In this document: one piece after another, positions 28,309-37,723 of the stretch
Layout of the letters: every line of letters starts with the position of its first letter
How positions within the stretch are numbered: position 1 is the stretch's first letter
Origin: Streptomyces cacaoi
Lineage (GTDB): Bacteria; Actinomycetota; Actinomycetes; Streptomycetales; Streptomycetaceae
Reading direction: 5' to 3'
Assembly (NCBI RefSeq): GCF_006539165.1
Contig: NZ_BJMM01000012.1
Coordinates: 62,001-126,000, forward strand
Length of the DNA: 64,000 nucleotides
Notes under the pieces: model-generated
The model's database searches: none
Seen by the model: the letters and a program-made list of their open reading frames with translations, nothing else
What the model was told of the DNA's origin: nothing
Program-made: the position numbers and the translations under genes

Positions 28309-30129
28309 ATGGTGCGCATGGAACGCAACGCACTGCCCGACTGGGAAAAGCGGTTCCGGGCGCCGCGTGTCTCGCTGCCGGAGTGGGCCGAGGACGCACC
28401 GGCCCGGTCGCTGTTCGTGTCCAACGCGACGGGCACCTTCGAGCTGTACGCCTGGGACCGCACGACCGGCGAGCAACGCCAGGTCACGGACCGTCCGAAC
28501 GGCACGACGGACGGCACGCTGACGCCGGACGGCGAGTGGATCTGGTGGTTCTCCGACACCGACGGTGACGAGTTCGGCGTCTGGATGCGCCAGCCCTTCA
28601 CCGGCGGCGCCGACGTACCGGCCGTCCCCGCGCTCGCCCCCGCCTACCCCGCCGGGCTGGCGATCGGCCGGGACGGCACGCTCGTCATCGGCCGCTCCAC
28701 CGACGAGGAGGGCACGACGATCCATGTCGTCCGACCCGGCGCCGGGACGCCCGAGGAGATCTACCGGCACAGCGAGTCCGCCGGCGTCGGCGATCTCTCG
28801 CACGACGGCACGCTGCTGGTGATCGAGCACACCGAGCACGGCGACGCCATGCACTCCGCGCTCCGCGTCGTCCGCCCGGACGGCACGACGGTCGCCGAGC
28901 TGGACGACACCGAGGGCGGCACGAAGGAACTGGGCCTCGGCGTCCTGGGCTTCGCGCCGGTCGCCGGCGACGCCCGGCTGCTGATCGGCCACCAGCGGCG
29001 CGGCCGCTGGGAGCCCATGATCTGGGACCCGCTCTCGGGCGAGGTCACGGAGCTGGAGCTGGATCTGCCGGGCGATGTGAGCGCCGAGTGGTACCCGGAC
29101 GCGAGCGCCCTGCTGATCGCCCACTCCTACCGCGCCCGCGACGAACTGTGGCGCTACGACCTCGCCACGGGCGAGCGCACCCGCATCGAGGCCCCGGCCG
29201 GCTCGGTCTCCGGCGCCACCGCACGCCCCGACGGCAGCGTGGAATTCCTGTGGTCCTCGGCGGCGCAGCCACCCCAGGTGCGCTCCACCACGGGCGAGGT
29301 CGTGCTGGATCCGCCCGGTGAGACGGCGCCCGGCTCCGTGCCGGTCGAGGACGCCTGGGTCGAGGGGCCCGGCGGGACGATCCACGCCCTGGTGCAGAAG
29401 CCCGCGGGCGAGGGCCCGTTCCCGACGATCTTCGAGGTGCACGGCGGGCCCACCCACCACGACACGGACTCCTTCGCCAGCCAGCCGGCCGCCTGGGTCG
29501 ATCACGGATTCGCCGTCGTCCGCGTCAACTACCGCGGCTCCACCGGGTACGGCCGCGCCTGGACGGACGCGCTCAAGCACCGCGTCGGCCTCATCGAGCT
29601 GGAGGACGTCGAGGCCGTACGCGAATGGGCCGTCGGCTCCGGCCTGGCCGACCCCGACCGGCTGGTGCTCTCCGGCGGCTCCTGGGGCGGGTACCTCACC
29701 CTGCTCGGGCTCGGCACCCAGCCGGAGGCGTGGACGCTCGGCCTGGCCGCCGTCCCGGTGGCGGACTACGTCACGGCGTACCACGACGAGATGGAAGCGC
29801 TGAAGTCCATGGACCGCACCCTGCTGGGCGGCACGCCCGAGGAGGTCCCGGAACGCTTCGAGGCGTCCTCCCCGCTCACCTACGTCGACAAGGTGCAGGC
29901 GCCGGTGTACATCTCCGCCGGTGTCAACGATCCGCGCTGCCCGATCCGGCAGGTGGAGAACTATGTGCGGCGGCTGGAGGAGCGCGGGCACCCGCACGAG
30001 GTCTACCGGTACGACGCGGGGCACGGCTCGCTCGTCGTCGAGGAGCGGATCAAGCAGGTCCGCCTCGAACTCGACTTCGCGCTGCGGCATCTGCCGAAGA
30101 GCCCCGAGCTGCCGTCCGGGCCGCACTGA
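28309..30129 (+). CDS. S9-family serine peptidase (prolyl oligopeptidase / acylaminoacyl-peptidase type)
   Basis: 606 residues from ATG 28309 (or ATG 28318); no clear ribosome site, so possibly leaderless. Residues up to about 350 form repeated beta-propeller blades (TFELYAWDRTTGEQRQVT, GEWIWWFSDTDGDEFGVWMR). The rest is an alpha/beta hydrolase domain with catalytic Ser458 in GGSWGG, Asp541 in NDPRCP and His572 in GHGS. There is no signal peptide, so it is cytoplasmic. It likely cleaves short peptides, with the propeller excluding large proteins. Convergent with the SURF1 gene across a strong hairpin. Confidence 0.92.
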   Translation: MVRMERNALPDWEKRFRAPRVSLPEWAEDAPARSLFVSNATGTFELYAWDRTTGEQRQVTDRPNGTTDGTLTPDGEWIWWFSDTDGDEFGVWMRQPFTGGADVPAVPALAPAYPAGLAIGRDGTLVIGRSTDEEGTTIHVVRPGAGTPEEIYRHSESAGVGDLSHDGTLLVIEHTEHGDAMHSALRVVRPDGTTVAELDDTEGGTKELGLGVLGFAPVAGDARLLIGHQRRGRWEPMIWDPLSGEVTELELDLPGDVSAEWYPDASALLIAHSYRARDELWRYDLATGERTRIEAPAGSVSGATARPDGSVEFLWSSAAQPPQVRSTTGEVVLDPPGETAPGSVPVEDAWVEGPGGTIHALVQKPAGEGPFPTIFEVHGGPTHHDTDSFASQPAAWVDHGFAVVRVNYRGSTGYGRAWTDALKHRVGLIELEDVEAVREWAVGSGLADPDRLVLSGGSWGGYLTLLGLGTQPEAWTLGLAAVPVADYVTAYHDEMEALKSMDRTLLGGTPEEVPERFEASSPLTYVDKVQAPVYISAGVNDPRCPIRQVENYVRRLEERGHPHEVYRYDAGHGSLVVEERIKQVRLELDFALRHLPKSPELPSGPH

Positions 30130-30135
30130 CCGTAT

Positions 30136-30169
30136 CCGGTTCCGGGCGCCCTCGCGCGCCCGGAACCGG
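30136..30169. terminator. Bidirectional hairpin terminator (peptidase / SURF1)
   Basis: Perfect 13-bp stem CCGGTTCCGGGCG / CGCCCGGAACCGG with a short loop, filling the gap between the convergent stops at 30129 and 30173. No U-tract on either side. Confidence 0.85.
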
Positions 30170-30172
30170 TCC

Positions 30173-31171
30173 TCAGCGCGTCGTGGAAGTGGAAGCGGGG
30201 GCCGCCGGGGCGGTGCGCTGCGCCGGGGCCGCCGCCGGCTCCCGGGCCGGGTCGGTGTCCGGCGCAGCATCCGGCCCGGCGGCATCCGCCCGCGGCGCGT
30301 CGCCGGGGTCCGTCCGCGGGCCGGAGTCCGCGGCGGGGTCCGGGGTGTGCGGCGGTTCCGGATCGGTGGCGGAGCCGCCGGGGGGCGGAGGGTCGTCCGG
30401 GCCGGGCGCGAGCCCCAGTTCGGCGTCGCGGGCGATCTCCACCTCGCGACGGAAGAAGCGGAACCACATGAAGACGACGAACCCGGCGAAGAGGAACCAC
30501 TGCGCGGTGTAGCCCAGGTTCTGGAACGCCTTCATGTCCAGCCCGGTGTTGTCGGGCGCGACCGGCGGCACGGCCCGCAACGGCTTGTCGGTGTGCTGCT
30601 GGGTGATCCACGCGTTCTCGACCTGGTACGGCACGACGTTCACGAGCGCCGCCGCGCTGATGAACCCGAGCTGTCCCTCGGGCAGCCCGCCCGAGGCGCC
30701 GGGTCCGGCGTCGTTCTGCGACTCGGACGCCTGGAGCACACCGGAGACGGTGACCTCGCCCCGGGGCGCCTCCGGCACCCGCGCCGGGTCCGCGCTGCCG
30801 GGCAGCCAACCCCGCACCACCGGCAGGGCCTTGGCGCCGGCCGCCTCGGGCCGCAGCAGGGAGAGCACGTAGAAGCCCTCCGTGCCCTTGATGTCGCGGT
30901 CGGGGACGAGCAGCGGATGCCGGCTGTCGAAGCGCCCGGTGACCTTCGCCGTACGGCCGACGGTGTCCTCGGAGACCGGCAGCAGCCGGGCGAGCGGCTC
31001 GGCCTTCGCGTGCGCCGCCTGCTCCTCCTGTTCTTCCTGCTGCTGATGGCGGTCGACGCGGGCGTCGAAGCGGCTGAGCTGCCAGCTGCCCATCACCAGA
31101 CAGACCGCAATCGCCAGTACGGCGAAGACGTTGATCCCCCACCACCGCGGGGTCAGCAGAAACCGGTACAC
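30173..31171 (-). CDS. SURF1-family membrane protein (cytochrome oxidase assembly)
   Basis: 332 residues from GTG 31171 with GGGGG 1-2 nt before it; the frame continues upstream without support. The SURF1 layout is clear: an N-terminal membrane helix (WWGINVFAVLAIAVCLVMGSWQLSRF), an extracytoplasmic domain with LPVVRGWLPG and QNLGYTAQW, and a second helix (FLFAGFVVFMWFRFFR). The family assists maturation of haem-copper oxidases. The last about 90 residues form a Pro/Asp/Ala-rich cytoplasmic tail not needed in other members. Confidence 0.9.
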   Translation of the reverse strand: MYRFLLTPRWWGINVFAVLAIAVCLVMGSWQLSRFDARVDRHQQQEEQEEQAAHAKAEPLARLLPVSEDTVGRTAKVTGRFDSRHPLLVPDRDIKGTEGFYVLSLLRPEAAGAKALPVVRGWLPGSADPARVPEAPRGEVTVSGVLQASESQNDAGPGASGGLPEGQLGFISAAALVNVVPYQVENAWITQQHTDKPLRAVPPVAPDNTGLDMKAFQNLGYTAQWFLFAGFVVFMWFRFFRREVEIARDAELGLAPGPDDPPPPGGSATDPEPPHTPDPAADSGPRTDPGDAPRADAAGPDAAPDTDPAREPAAAPAQRTAPAAPASTSTTR

Positions 31172-31256
31172 GCCCCCACGGTACGACCAGCGGGCCGCGC
31201 TCCGGCCGCCCGGGGCTCCCGGACCCGTCCCGCGTCCCCGGGGAGTCCGGCCCGGA

Positions 31257-32654
31257 TCACTCGCCCCGCAGCACTCCCGTGCGGTAGACGGTGCCGCCTC
31301 CGCAGCCGCCCTGGAGCCGGGTCTGCGCGACGGGCTGCCCGGACGCCTCCGGGGTGTGCGTGAGGACGACGCTGGTGTCCTCGCCCCCGCCGCCCGGCTC
31401 GCCGGAGCCGCCGCCGGCACCGCCGTCGCCGGGGTTGGTGCCGCCGTTGCCGCCGCCGTCGCCGCCGCCGTTGGAGGAGTCCCCGCCGTCGCCGCCCGCT
31501 CCCGGATCGGGAACCTCCGGGTCGCCCTGGCTGCCGTCCGGCGTCGGTGCGTTGCCGTTGCAACCGCCCTGCGGCACCCAGGCGAACTTCACGATGTACG
31601 CCTGGCCGGGCCGCAGCACCAGATCGTCGGAGGCGGCGGCCGGGTCGCCGAGGCCGGGAGCCGCGTCGCCGGGGGTGTGGTCGACGACGGTGACCCGCGC
31701 GCGCTCCGGGCCGCCCTGCACCGAGGCGTTGACCATGCCGCTGCCGTCGACGGTGCACGCGTCGCTGGAGCTGTTGGTGACGGTGAAGCTGCCGTAGACG
31801 GTGCCCTGGCCGTCCGGCGCGCCGGCCTGGGCCGTCGCGTTGCTCAGCTGCTCGCGGCCGCAGGAGGGCGCGCTCGCGGAGAGGGTGTCGTCCGGATCGG
31901 CGCCGTCCTGGCCGGGGCCGCCGGAGGGCGAGGGGTGGGCGTCACCGCCCCCCTTGCCACCCTTGTCCTTGTCGTGACTCTTGTCGCCCTTGTCCTTGTC
32001 GTGGCCCTTGCCCCGGTTGTCGCCGGAGTCGCCCTCGGGGCCGTGCGTCTCGCCGTGGCTGCTGGAGGCCGTCAACGGGTGCTCGTCGTCGCCGATTCCG
32101 GGCACGACGCCGCCGTAGAAGAGCGCGGGCACACCGACGACGGCGACCAGCGTCGCGGCCACACCGCCGACCACCGCCTGGCGGCGGTGCGCCCGCCGGG
32201 CCGGCACCGCGCGGCGCAGATGGTCGAGGGAGTCGGGCGAGGGTTCGAGGTCGTCGACGCTGTCCTTGAGGAGCCGGCGCAGCGCCTCCTCCTCGGGGTT
32301 CAGCCCGGCGTCGTCGTCCAGGGAGATCTCGGCCGGTCCGCCGGGGGCGTCCGCGCCGCCGCCGGGGGCCGGGCCGTCGGACGCGGCGCCGGCGACCGGT
32401 GCCGACTGCGCCGGTTCGGCCGCCTCCGGCGCCCGGGACGGCTCCGGCTGCTGCTGCGTGGACGAGCCGTCCGGGCGGGGACGTCCGGCGTCGCGCCCGG
32501 GTGCGGAGGAATCCCGCTCCGGGGCTTCCCGCTCCGGGGAATCCGGCTCCGAGGGGTTCTGTGCCGGAGAACCCTGCTCCGGAAGGTTCTGTTCCGGTCC
32601 GTTTCCGGACCTCTCCTGTCCGCCGCCCTCCGGGCGGCCCGGGGCCGCGCTCAT
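31257..32654 (-). CDS. Membrane-anchored protein co-transcribed with an ECF sigma factor
   Basis: 465 residues; ATG 32654 overlaps the sigma stop (ATGA). The N-terminal 110 residues are Pro/Glu/Ser-rich and contain the repeat SPE/APE-RD. A conserved-looking helix (PEEEALRRLLKDSVDDLEPS) precedes one membrane span (VVGGVAATLVAVVGVPALFY, about 160-180). Outside are a Lys/Asp-rich stretch (HDKDKGDKSHDKDKG), a domain with paired cysteines and beta structure (YGSFTVTNSSSDACTVDGSG, YIVKFAWVPQGGCNG), and a Gly-rich run. The cytoplasm-membrane-outside order and coupling fit an anti-sigma or sigma-regulated envelope protein, but no zinc anti-sigma motif (HxxxCxxC) is visible. I do not assign a biochemical function. 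Confidence 0.8.
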   Translation of the reverse strand: MSAAPGRPEGGGQERSGNGPEQNLPEQGSPAQNPSEPDSPEREAPERDSSAPGRDAGRPRPDGSSTQQQPEPSRAPEAAEPAQSAPVAGAASDGPAPGGGADAPGGPAEISLDDDAGLNPEEEALRRLLKDSVDDLEPSPDSLDHLRRAVPARRAHRRQAVVGGVAATLVAVVGVPALFYGGVVPGIGDDEHPLTASSSHGETHGPEGDSGDNRGKGHDKDKGDKSHDKDKGGKGGGDAHPSPSGGPGQDGADPDDTLSASAPSCGREQLSNATAQAGAPDGQGTVYGSFTVTNSSSDACTVDGSGMVNASVQGGPERARVTVVDHTPGDAAPGLGDPAAASDDLVLRPGQAYIVKFAWVPQGGCNGNAPTPDGSQGDPEVPDPGAGGDGGDSSNGGGDGGGNGGTNPGDGGAGGGSGEPGGGGEDTSVVLTHTPEASGQPVAQTRLQGGCGGGTVYRTGVLRGE

Positions 32655-33151
32655 GACGTGGTCTCCATGGCGGTGCGAAGCGCGGCGATGCCACGCGACC
32701 CGTAAGCCTTCACGGAGCCGAGCGAGAGCCCGAGCACCTCGGCCACCTGCGCCTCGGTCATGTCCGCGAAATACCGCAGCACCAGCACCTCCCGCTGGCG
32801 CCGCTGCAAGCCGCGCATCGCCTGTATCAACTGATCCCGTTCGAGCTGTTCGTACGCCCCCTCCTCGGCGCTCGCCATGTCGGGCATCGGCTTGGACAGC
32901 AGCTTCAGCCCGAGGATGCGGCGGCGCAGCGCGGAGCGGGACAGGTTCACGACCGTCTGCCGGAGATAGGCGAGGGTCTTCTCGGGGTCGCGGACGCGCT
33001 TCCGGGCGGAGTGCACCCGGATGAACGCCTCCTGGACGACGTCCTCGCACGAGGCGGTGTCGTCGAGCAGGAGCGCCGCGAGCCCCAGCAGGGACTTGTA
33101 GTGGGCGCGGTAGGTCTCGGTCAGATGGTCGACTGTGGTGCCCGCTGCCAT
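32651..33151 (-). CDS. SigE-family ECF RNA polymerase sigma factor
   Basis: 166 residues from ATG 33151; an upstream in-frame ATG at 33226 exists, but its GGAGG sits only 1 nt away. Region 2 is HYKSLLGLAALLLDDTASCEDVVQEAFIRVHSARKR... with AYLRQTVVNLSRSALRRR, and region 4 is RQREVLVLRYFADMTEAQVAEVLGLSLGSVKAYGSRGIAAL. Such two-domain factors redirect RNA polymerase to a stress regulon, usually including their own promoter. It is followed by the membrane protein in a coupled operon, which probably controls it. Confidence 0.9.
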   Translation of the reverse strand: MAAGTTVDHLTETYRAHYKSLLGLAALLLDDTASCEDVVQEAFIRVHSARKRVRDPEKTLAYLRQTVVNLSRSALRRRILGLKLLSKPMPDMASAEEGAYEQLERDQLIQAMRGLQRRQREVLVLRYFADMTEAQVAEVLGLSLGSVKAYGSRGIAALRTAMETTS

Positions 33152-33286
33152 CGCGTCGTCAGTGTCCCCACGCTGTCCGTGCAGTCGGGCGGGGCGCGCG
33201 GCAGGCCAGGGGGCGATCACGGGCATGCCTCCGGCTGTGGAGCCGACGCGCCCAGGGGCCGTTGCGATTCCGAGTACCTCTGCCAC

Positions 33287-33607
33287 GCCTGTTTGACACG
33301 CTTCCCCCCGTCAGGGTTGTACGCGAAAGGCATTGCGCCCCTAAGCACGGTGTATGCCCTCATACGTACCAGCTCTTCCTCGATACCCCGTTGGTTCCGG
33401 CCGTCCCGGCCTCCCCGGTGCCCGGGCACGCCAACTCGGTCGTGAAGACGCGCACTTGGGGCCCGGCAGGAGACCGACGATGCCGGAGGCGGACAAAGAC
33501 GCTCCCCGCCGTCCTGCCGGTTGCAGGGGACGGGGAGCGAATTCTCCGCCGCCGGCGGCCCGCCCGCCAGAGGCCGGTGCCGGCCCGCGGGCGCCGGCGC
33601 GCGGGTG
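33287..33607. other. Intergenic region upstream of the ECF sigma operon
   Basis: About 320 bp between ask and the sigma gene. It holds the ask terminator hairpin (33501-33538) and an AT-richer stretch (about 33315-33380, TTGTACGCGAAAGGCATT...GTGTATGCCCTCATACG) where the sigma promoter is expected. No gene is visible. In several streptomycetes asd lies immediately after ask; it is absent here. Confidence 0.6.
33501..33538 (-). terminator. Hairpin downstream of ask
   Basis: GCTCCCCGCCGTCC pairs with GGGGACGGGGAGC, a long GC stem with one or two mismatches and a loop of about 11 nt, lying about 70 bp after the ask stop on the - strand. Confidence 0.65.
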
Positions 33608-34129
33608 TCAGCGGCCGGTGCCGCCGTAGACGACCGCCTCGTCGGAGTCGCTGTCCAGGCCGAACGCCGTGTGCACGGCGCGGACCGCGTCGCCCACGGC
33701 CTCCTCGCGCGTCACCACCGAGATCCGGATCTCCGAGGTGGAGATCAGTTCGATGTTCACCGCCGCGTTGGACAGCGCCTCGAAGAACGTCGCCGTGACG
33801 CCCGGGTTGGTCTTCATGCCGGCGCCGACGAGCGAGATCTTGGCGATCTGGTCGTCGTAGCGCAGCGAGTCGAAGCCGATGGTGCTCTGCGCCTTCTCCA
33901 GCGCGCTGATCGCCCGGCGGCCCTCGGCCTTGGGCAGCGTGAAGGAGATGTCGGTCAGCCCGGTCGAGGCGGCGGAGACGTTCTGCACCACCATGTCGAT
34001 GTTGACCTCGGAGTCGGCGATCACCCGGAAGATCGCCGCGGCCTCGCCCGGCTTGTCCGGCACACCGACGACCGTCACCTTCGCCTCGGACGTGTCGTGT
34101 GCGACACCCGAGATGATCGCCTGCTCCAT
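33608..34129 (-). CDS. ask: Aspartate kinase beta subunit (internal in-frame start)
   Basis: ATG 34129 (residue 254 of the alpha frame) is preceded by AAGGGGAAGAG with 3-4 nt spacing and starts [17 protein letters not shown], exactly where the beta subunit begins in actinobacterial alpha2-beta2 aspartokinases. The product is 173 residues consisting of the two ACT regulatory domains. Internal initiation is established for this family; here it is inferred from the ribosome site and position. Confidence 0.75.
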   Translation of the reverse strand: MEQAIISGVAHDTSEAKVTVVGVPDKPGEAAAIFRVIADSEVNIDMVVQNVSAASTGLTDISFTLPKAEGRRAISALEKAQSTIGFDSLRYDDQIAKISLVGAGMKTNPGVTATFFEALSNAAVNIELISTSEIRISVVTREEAVGDAVRAVHTAFGLDSDSDEAVVYGGTGR

Positions 34130-34888
34130 CGACTCTTCCCCTTGCCCGTCCGGCTTCTCGTTGCTCACCCACGTGCCCTTCAGGCCGGAGAAGGAGGACC
34201 GCACGTGGATCGGGATGTTGTAGCGGCGCGCGTACTCGACGCAGCGGTGCAGCAGGACCTTGGAGCCGGAACTGGCCAGCTCCAGCATGTCCTCGAAGGA
34301 GATGTTGTCGATCTTCCGGGCCTTCTTGACGACCCGCGGGTCGGCGGTGAACACACCGTCGACGTCCGTGAAGATCTCGCACACCTCCGCGTTCAGCGCG
34401 GCGGCCAGCGCGACGGCCGTGGTGTCGGAACCGCCGCGGCCCAGCGTGGTGATGTCCTTGCTGTCCTGCGAGACGCCCTGGAAACCGGCCACGATGGCGA
34501 TGTTGCCCTCGTCGACCGAGCTCTTGATACGGCCCGGGGTGACATCGATGATCCTGGCCTTGTTGTGGGCGGAGTCCGTGATCAGCCCGGCCTGGCTGCC
34601 GGTGAACGACTGCGCCTCGTGACCGAGGGATTTGATCGCCATCGCCAGCAGCGCCATGGAGATGCGCTCCCCTGCGGTCAGCAGCATGTCGAACTCGCGC
34701 CCCGAGGCGACCGGAGACACCTCTCCGGCGAGATCGATCAGCTCGTCCGTCGTGTCGCCCATCGCGGAAACCACAACGACAACCTGCTTGCCGTTCTTCT
34801 TGGCTTCGACGATCCGCTTGGCGACGCGCTTGATGCCCTCGGCATCCGCAACGGAGGAGCCGCCGTACTTCTGCACGACAAGGCCCAC
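33608..34888 (-). CDS. ask: Aspartate kinase, alpha subunit
   Basis: 426 residues from GTG 34888. N-terminal kinase domain: [12 protein letters not shown] (5-16), [53 protein letters not shown]. Two ACT domains follow from about residue 265 ([20 protein letters not shown] and [22 protein letters not shown]). It makes aspartyl phosphate, the first step to lysine, threonine, methionine and diaminopimelate, and the ACT domains bind lysine/threonine for feedback control. This is the class with a separately translated C-terminal beta subunit (next entry). asd is not beside it, unlike in many actinobacteria. Confidence 0.96.
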   Translation of the reverse strand: MGLVVQKYGGSSVADAEGIKRVAKRIVEAKKNGKQVVVVVSAMGDTTDELIDLAGEVSPVASGREFDMLLTAGERISMALLAMAIKSLGHEAQSFTGSQAGLITDSAHNKARIIDVTPGRIKSSVDEGNIAIVAGFQGVSQDSKDITTLGRGGSDTTAVALAAALNAEVCEIFTDVDGVFTADPRVVKKARKIDNISFEDMLELASSGSKVLLHRCVEYARRYNIPIHVRSSFSGLKGTWVSNEKPDGQGEESMEQAIISGVAHDTSEAKVTVVGVPDKPGEAAAIFRVIADSEVNIDMVVQNVSAASTGLTDISFTLPKAEGRRAISALEKAQSTIGFDSLRYDDQIAKISLVGAGMKTNPGVTATFFEALSNAAVNIELISTSEIRISVVTREEAVGDAVRAVHTAFGLDSDSDEAVVYGGTGR

Positions 34889-35221
34889 GTGTGCTCGCTC
34901 CTCGAATCACTCTCCGGGCCCCTGGCGCTCCGCGCGACGCTGCCCGGCAGTCAGGAGGCCCACTGATGGCTCAGTGTATCGACCGGGCGGGTCCCGGCCC
35001 CGCCCAGCCGATCCCCTGCCCGCTGCTTCCGGGGCCACACGGAAACGTGACTGTGCTCACGAGGCTCCGGGCGCTTCCCTGGGCCGCGGACTCTCCCGCG
35101 CCCGCCCGGGCTCCCGCCGGAGAGGGCACACCAGGAGATCACCGGCACATCAGCATATGCCCGTACTGTTGTGCCCTTGTTCCGCACCGGCGCCCGACGC
35201 TCCGCACCCTGGGGGGACTGC
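34889..35221. other. Intergenic region between ask and the VWA protein
   Basis: 333 bp between divergent genes. I see no ORF, RNA or repeat; promoters for both genes are presumed. A strong ribosome site (GGGGGGACTGC) ends the region before ATG 35222. Confidence 0.6.
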
Positions 35222-36013
35222 ATGGCCATCGACTACGTGAAGCGGCCCGCGCACCGCACGGAGACCACTGCCGGGCCCGACGCCCCGGCGATCCGCCTCG
35301 ACAAGGTGACCGCCCGAGCGCCGGGCCTGGTCAGCCTGTACAAGAGCGCGCGGGTCTCCCTGGAGAAGGCCGGACTCGCCGGACAGCGCGCCGCCGTCTA
35401 CCTCGTGCTGGACCGCTCGGGCAGCATGCGCCCCTACTACAAGGACGGCACGGTCCAGCACCTCGCCGAACAGGTGCTCGGGCTCTCCGCCAATCTGGAC
35501 GACGACGGCATCGTGCCGGTCGTCTTCTTCTCCACCGAGGTCGACGGCACCGCCGAACTGAGCCTCGACGCCTACCAGGACCGCGTCGGAGCGCTGCACG
35601 ACGCGCTCGGCCACATGGGGCGCACCAACTACCACGTGGCGATGCAGGCGGTCATCGACCACTACACCGCTTCCGGCACCACCGCACCGGGGCTCGTCGT
35701 CTTCCAGACGGACGGCGGCCCCACCTCGCGCGCCGCCGCCGAACACGTGCTGTGCACCGCCGCACGGCTGCCGCTGTTCTGGCAGTTCGTGGGCTTCGGC
35801 GACACCGACAGCAAGCAGTTCGACTTCCTGCGCAAGCTCGACGAGCTGCCGGCCCCGGGCAAACGGCTCGTCGACAACGCCGGCTTCTTCCCGGCGGGCC
35901 ACTGCCCCCGGGAACACTCCGACGACGCGCTCTACCGGAACCTGATGTCCGAGTTCCCCTCCTGGCTCCGGGACGCGCGCGCCGCGGGCATCCTGCCGCA
36001 GGCCCGGGGCTGA
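35222..36013 (+). CDS. VWA-domain protein (TerF/TerY-like)
   Basis: 263 residues from ATG 35222, with GGGGGG 4-5 nt upstream. It has a von Willebrand A fold with MIDAS motif DRSGSM (64-69), the second metal-site residues in GRTNYHVAM and a late VFQTDGGPTSR. The N-terminal stretch RLDKVTARAPGLVSLYKSA is typical of tellurite-resistance-associated VWA proteins that occur with TerD-type calcium-binding proteins. No ter genes are adjacent here. Metal-dependent protein-protein adhesion in the cytoplasm is the family expectation. Confidence 0.85.
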   Translation: MAIDYVKRPAHRTETTAGPDAPAIRLDKVTARAPGLVSLYKSARVSLEKAGLAGQRAAVYLVLDRSGSMRPYYKDGTVQHLAEQVLGLSANLDDDGIVPVVFFSTEVDGTAELSLDAYQDRVGALHDALGHMGRTNYHVAMQAVIDHYTASGTTAPGLVVFQTDGGPTSRAAAEHVLCTAARLPLFWQFVGFGDTDSKQFDFLRKLDELPAPGKRLVDNAGFFPAGHCPREHSDDALYRNLMSEFPSWLRDARAAGILPQARG

Positions 36014-36076
36014 GCCGTGCACCCCTGCCGGGACCCTTCCGTGCCCACCGAAGTGTCCCGGCGGCACACTCGCCGT

Positions 36077-36871
36077 ATGGCTTCCCCGTACACCGCGTCC
36101 GCCGGGCATGCGGCGCCCCGCGCGGACGCGGCTCCCGGCACGGCCCCCGATCTGGCCGCCGTCGCCGGGCTGCTGGCGGACGACACCCGTGCCCGGTTCT
36201 GTCTCGCCCTGCTCGACGGCCGGGCATGGACCGCCGGCGAACTCGCCCGGCACGCGGGCGTCGCGGCGTCCACGGCCACCTCGCATCTGAACGCGCTCGT
36301 GAGGGGCGGCCTGCTCACCGAGGTCCGGCAGGGCCGGCACCGCTACGTCCGGCTCGCCGGGGGCCGGGTCGCCGCCGTCGTCGAGGATCTCGCGGCGCTC
36401 GCCCCCGCCCGTGCGACCCCGGTGCGCACCCTCTCCGCCGCGGGCCGCCGCCGCGCCCTCGCCTTCGCCCGCACCTGCTACGACCATCTGGCCGGCACCG
36501 TCGGCGTCGCGATCACCGACGCCATGGTGGGGCGCGGACTGCTCGACGACGAACAGGGGTTGAGCCTCACCCCGGACGGCGCCGACTGGCTGGCCGGGCT
36601 CGGCATCACCGTGCCGCGCGGCACTCGCCGCCCCGCCGTCCGGCCCTGCCTCGACTGGACCGAACGCCGCACCCATCTCGCCGGGGCCGTCGGCGCCGCG
36701 CTGTGCGCCCACGCCCTCGCCGCACGCTGGCTCACCCCGGCCGGCACCGCCCGCGCCCTCGCCCTCACCCCGGACGGGCACACGGCTCTGCGCACCCACC
36801 TGGGGCTCGACCTCGGCGCTGCGGCCGGCCCGGCAGCGGGGACGACCGGGGCGCGGCTCAGCCGTTCTTGA
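36077..36871 (+). CDS. ArsR-family (winged helix) transcriptional regulator
   Basis: 264 residues from ATG 36077. After a variable Ala/Pro leader, residues 28-100 are a winged helix: LLADDTRARFCLALLDGRAW, TAGELARHAGVAASTATSHL, GRHRYVRLAG. The following about 160 residues carry a helical domain seen in larger ArsR-like regulators (FARTCYDHLAGTVGVAITDAM). No metal-binding CxC motif is visible, so it is probably not a metal sensor. Its last 14 bp overlap the end of the convergent DUF5063 gene. Confidence 0.85.
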   Translation: MASPYTASAGHAAPRADAAPGTAPDLAAVAGLLADDTRARFCLALLDGRAWTAGELARHAGVAASTATSHLNALVRGGLLTEVRQGRHRYVRLAGGRVAAVVEDLAALAPARATPVRTLSAAGRRRALAFARTCYDHLAGTVGVAITDAMVGRGLLDDEQGLSLTPDGADWLAGLGITVPRGTRRPAVRPCLDWTERRTHLAGAVGAALCAHALAARWLTPAGTARALALTPDGHTALRTHLGLDLGAAAGPAAGTTGARLSRS

Positions 36872-37517
36872 GCCCCAGGGGCTCGGCGATCTCCGCGGCC
36901 ATGACCGCCCCCGCCTCGTCCTCCAGGTCGCCGTTCTCCTGCGCGTCGCTGTCGGTGTCCAGGCCGTTCAGCTCGTCCAGCGGGGTGTCGAGCCGCACAT
37001 GCGCGACGAGGGACTGGAGGGCGCGCAGCGCCGCCGAAGCGGTCGGGCCCCAGTTCGACAGATAGGAGAACTGCCACCACCACAGGGCCTCGCTGACGCG
37101 CCCCGCGCGGTAGTGCGCCATGCCGTGCCGCAGATCGGTGACGACATCGGCGAGGTCGTCGGAGATCCGGCAGGCCACCGGCGCGGAACGCGGCACGTAC
37201 GGGTCGAAGACCTCGGAGTAGACGTCGACCGGGTCCAGCAGCGCGGCGAGCCGCTCCCGCAGCTCGTCCACGTCCGCCTCGGGTCCGATGTCCGGCTCGT
37301 ACCGCTCGTCCGGGACGATGTCCTCGTGCGCGCCCAACCGGCCGCCGGCGAGGAGGAGTTGGGAGACCTCCAGCAGGAGATAGGGGACGGCGCTGTCCGG
37401 ATCGTCCCCCTTGGCGACCTCGGCGACCGAGACGATGAAGCTCTGCACCTGGTCGGAGATCTGGACGGCGAAGTCGTCCGGGCTGTTCGTGATCGTGTTC
37501 AGCGTCGCATCGGACAT
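36858..37517 (-). CDS. DUF5063 protein
   Basis: 219 residues, acidic and soluble, beginning MSDATLNTITNSPDDFAVQI. It carries the DUF5063 pattern: DDVADQVQSFIVSV-like N-terminal helix, DLADVVTDLRHGMAHYRAG, and EALWWWQFSYLSNWGPTASAALRAL. The function is unknown; it sits beside recR in Streptomyces genomes, which is the main support. An acidic C-terminal tail is variable. Confidence 0.85.
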   Translation of the reverse strand: MSDATLNTITNSPDDFAVQISDQVQSFIVSVAEVAKGDDPDSAVPYLLLEVSQLLLAGGRLGAHEDIVPDERYEPDIGPEADVDELRERLAALLDPVDVYSEVFDPYVPRSAPVACRISDDLADVVTDLRHGMAHYRAGRVSEALWWWQFSYLSNWGPTASAALRALQSLVAHVRLDTPLDELNGLDTDSDAQENGDLEDEAGAVMAAEIAEPLGLKNG

Positions 37518-37723
37518 CGGGCAACCTTCTCCCCTTCAGGGCCCCGCGGGGTCGGACGGCTCAGGCGTCGGACCCCGGCACGTCGGGGCGTGGGCACGGG
37601 CGGCTGATGACATGCCCCGCGGATGCGGGGAGAGCTCCGGAAAGGAGCCCGGGACAGCGGGGCGGCATTCTGCGGCGCGGACCGTGCCGGCTCCCCGCGG
37701 ACCCCGCCCGTCTGTGCTTCACC

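Noticed and set aside
26572-30285. A 1237-codon frame that would join CobL to more than 700 extra N-terminal residues
   Set aside because: The extra part is antisense to the S9 peptidase, whose catalytic motifs are intact on the other strand; CobL similarity begins after GTG 27990, which has a ribosome site.
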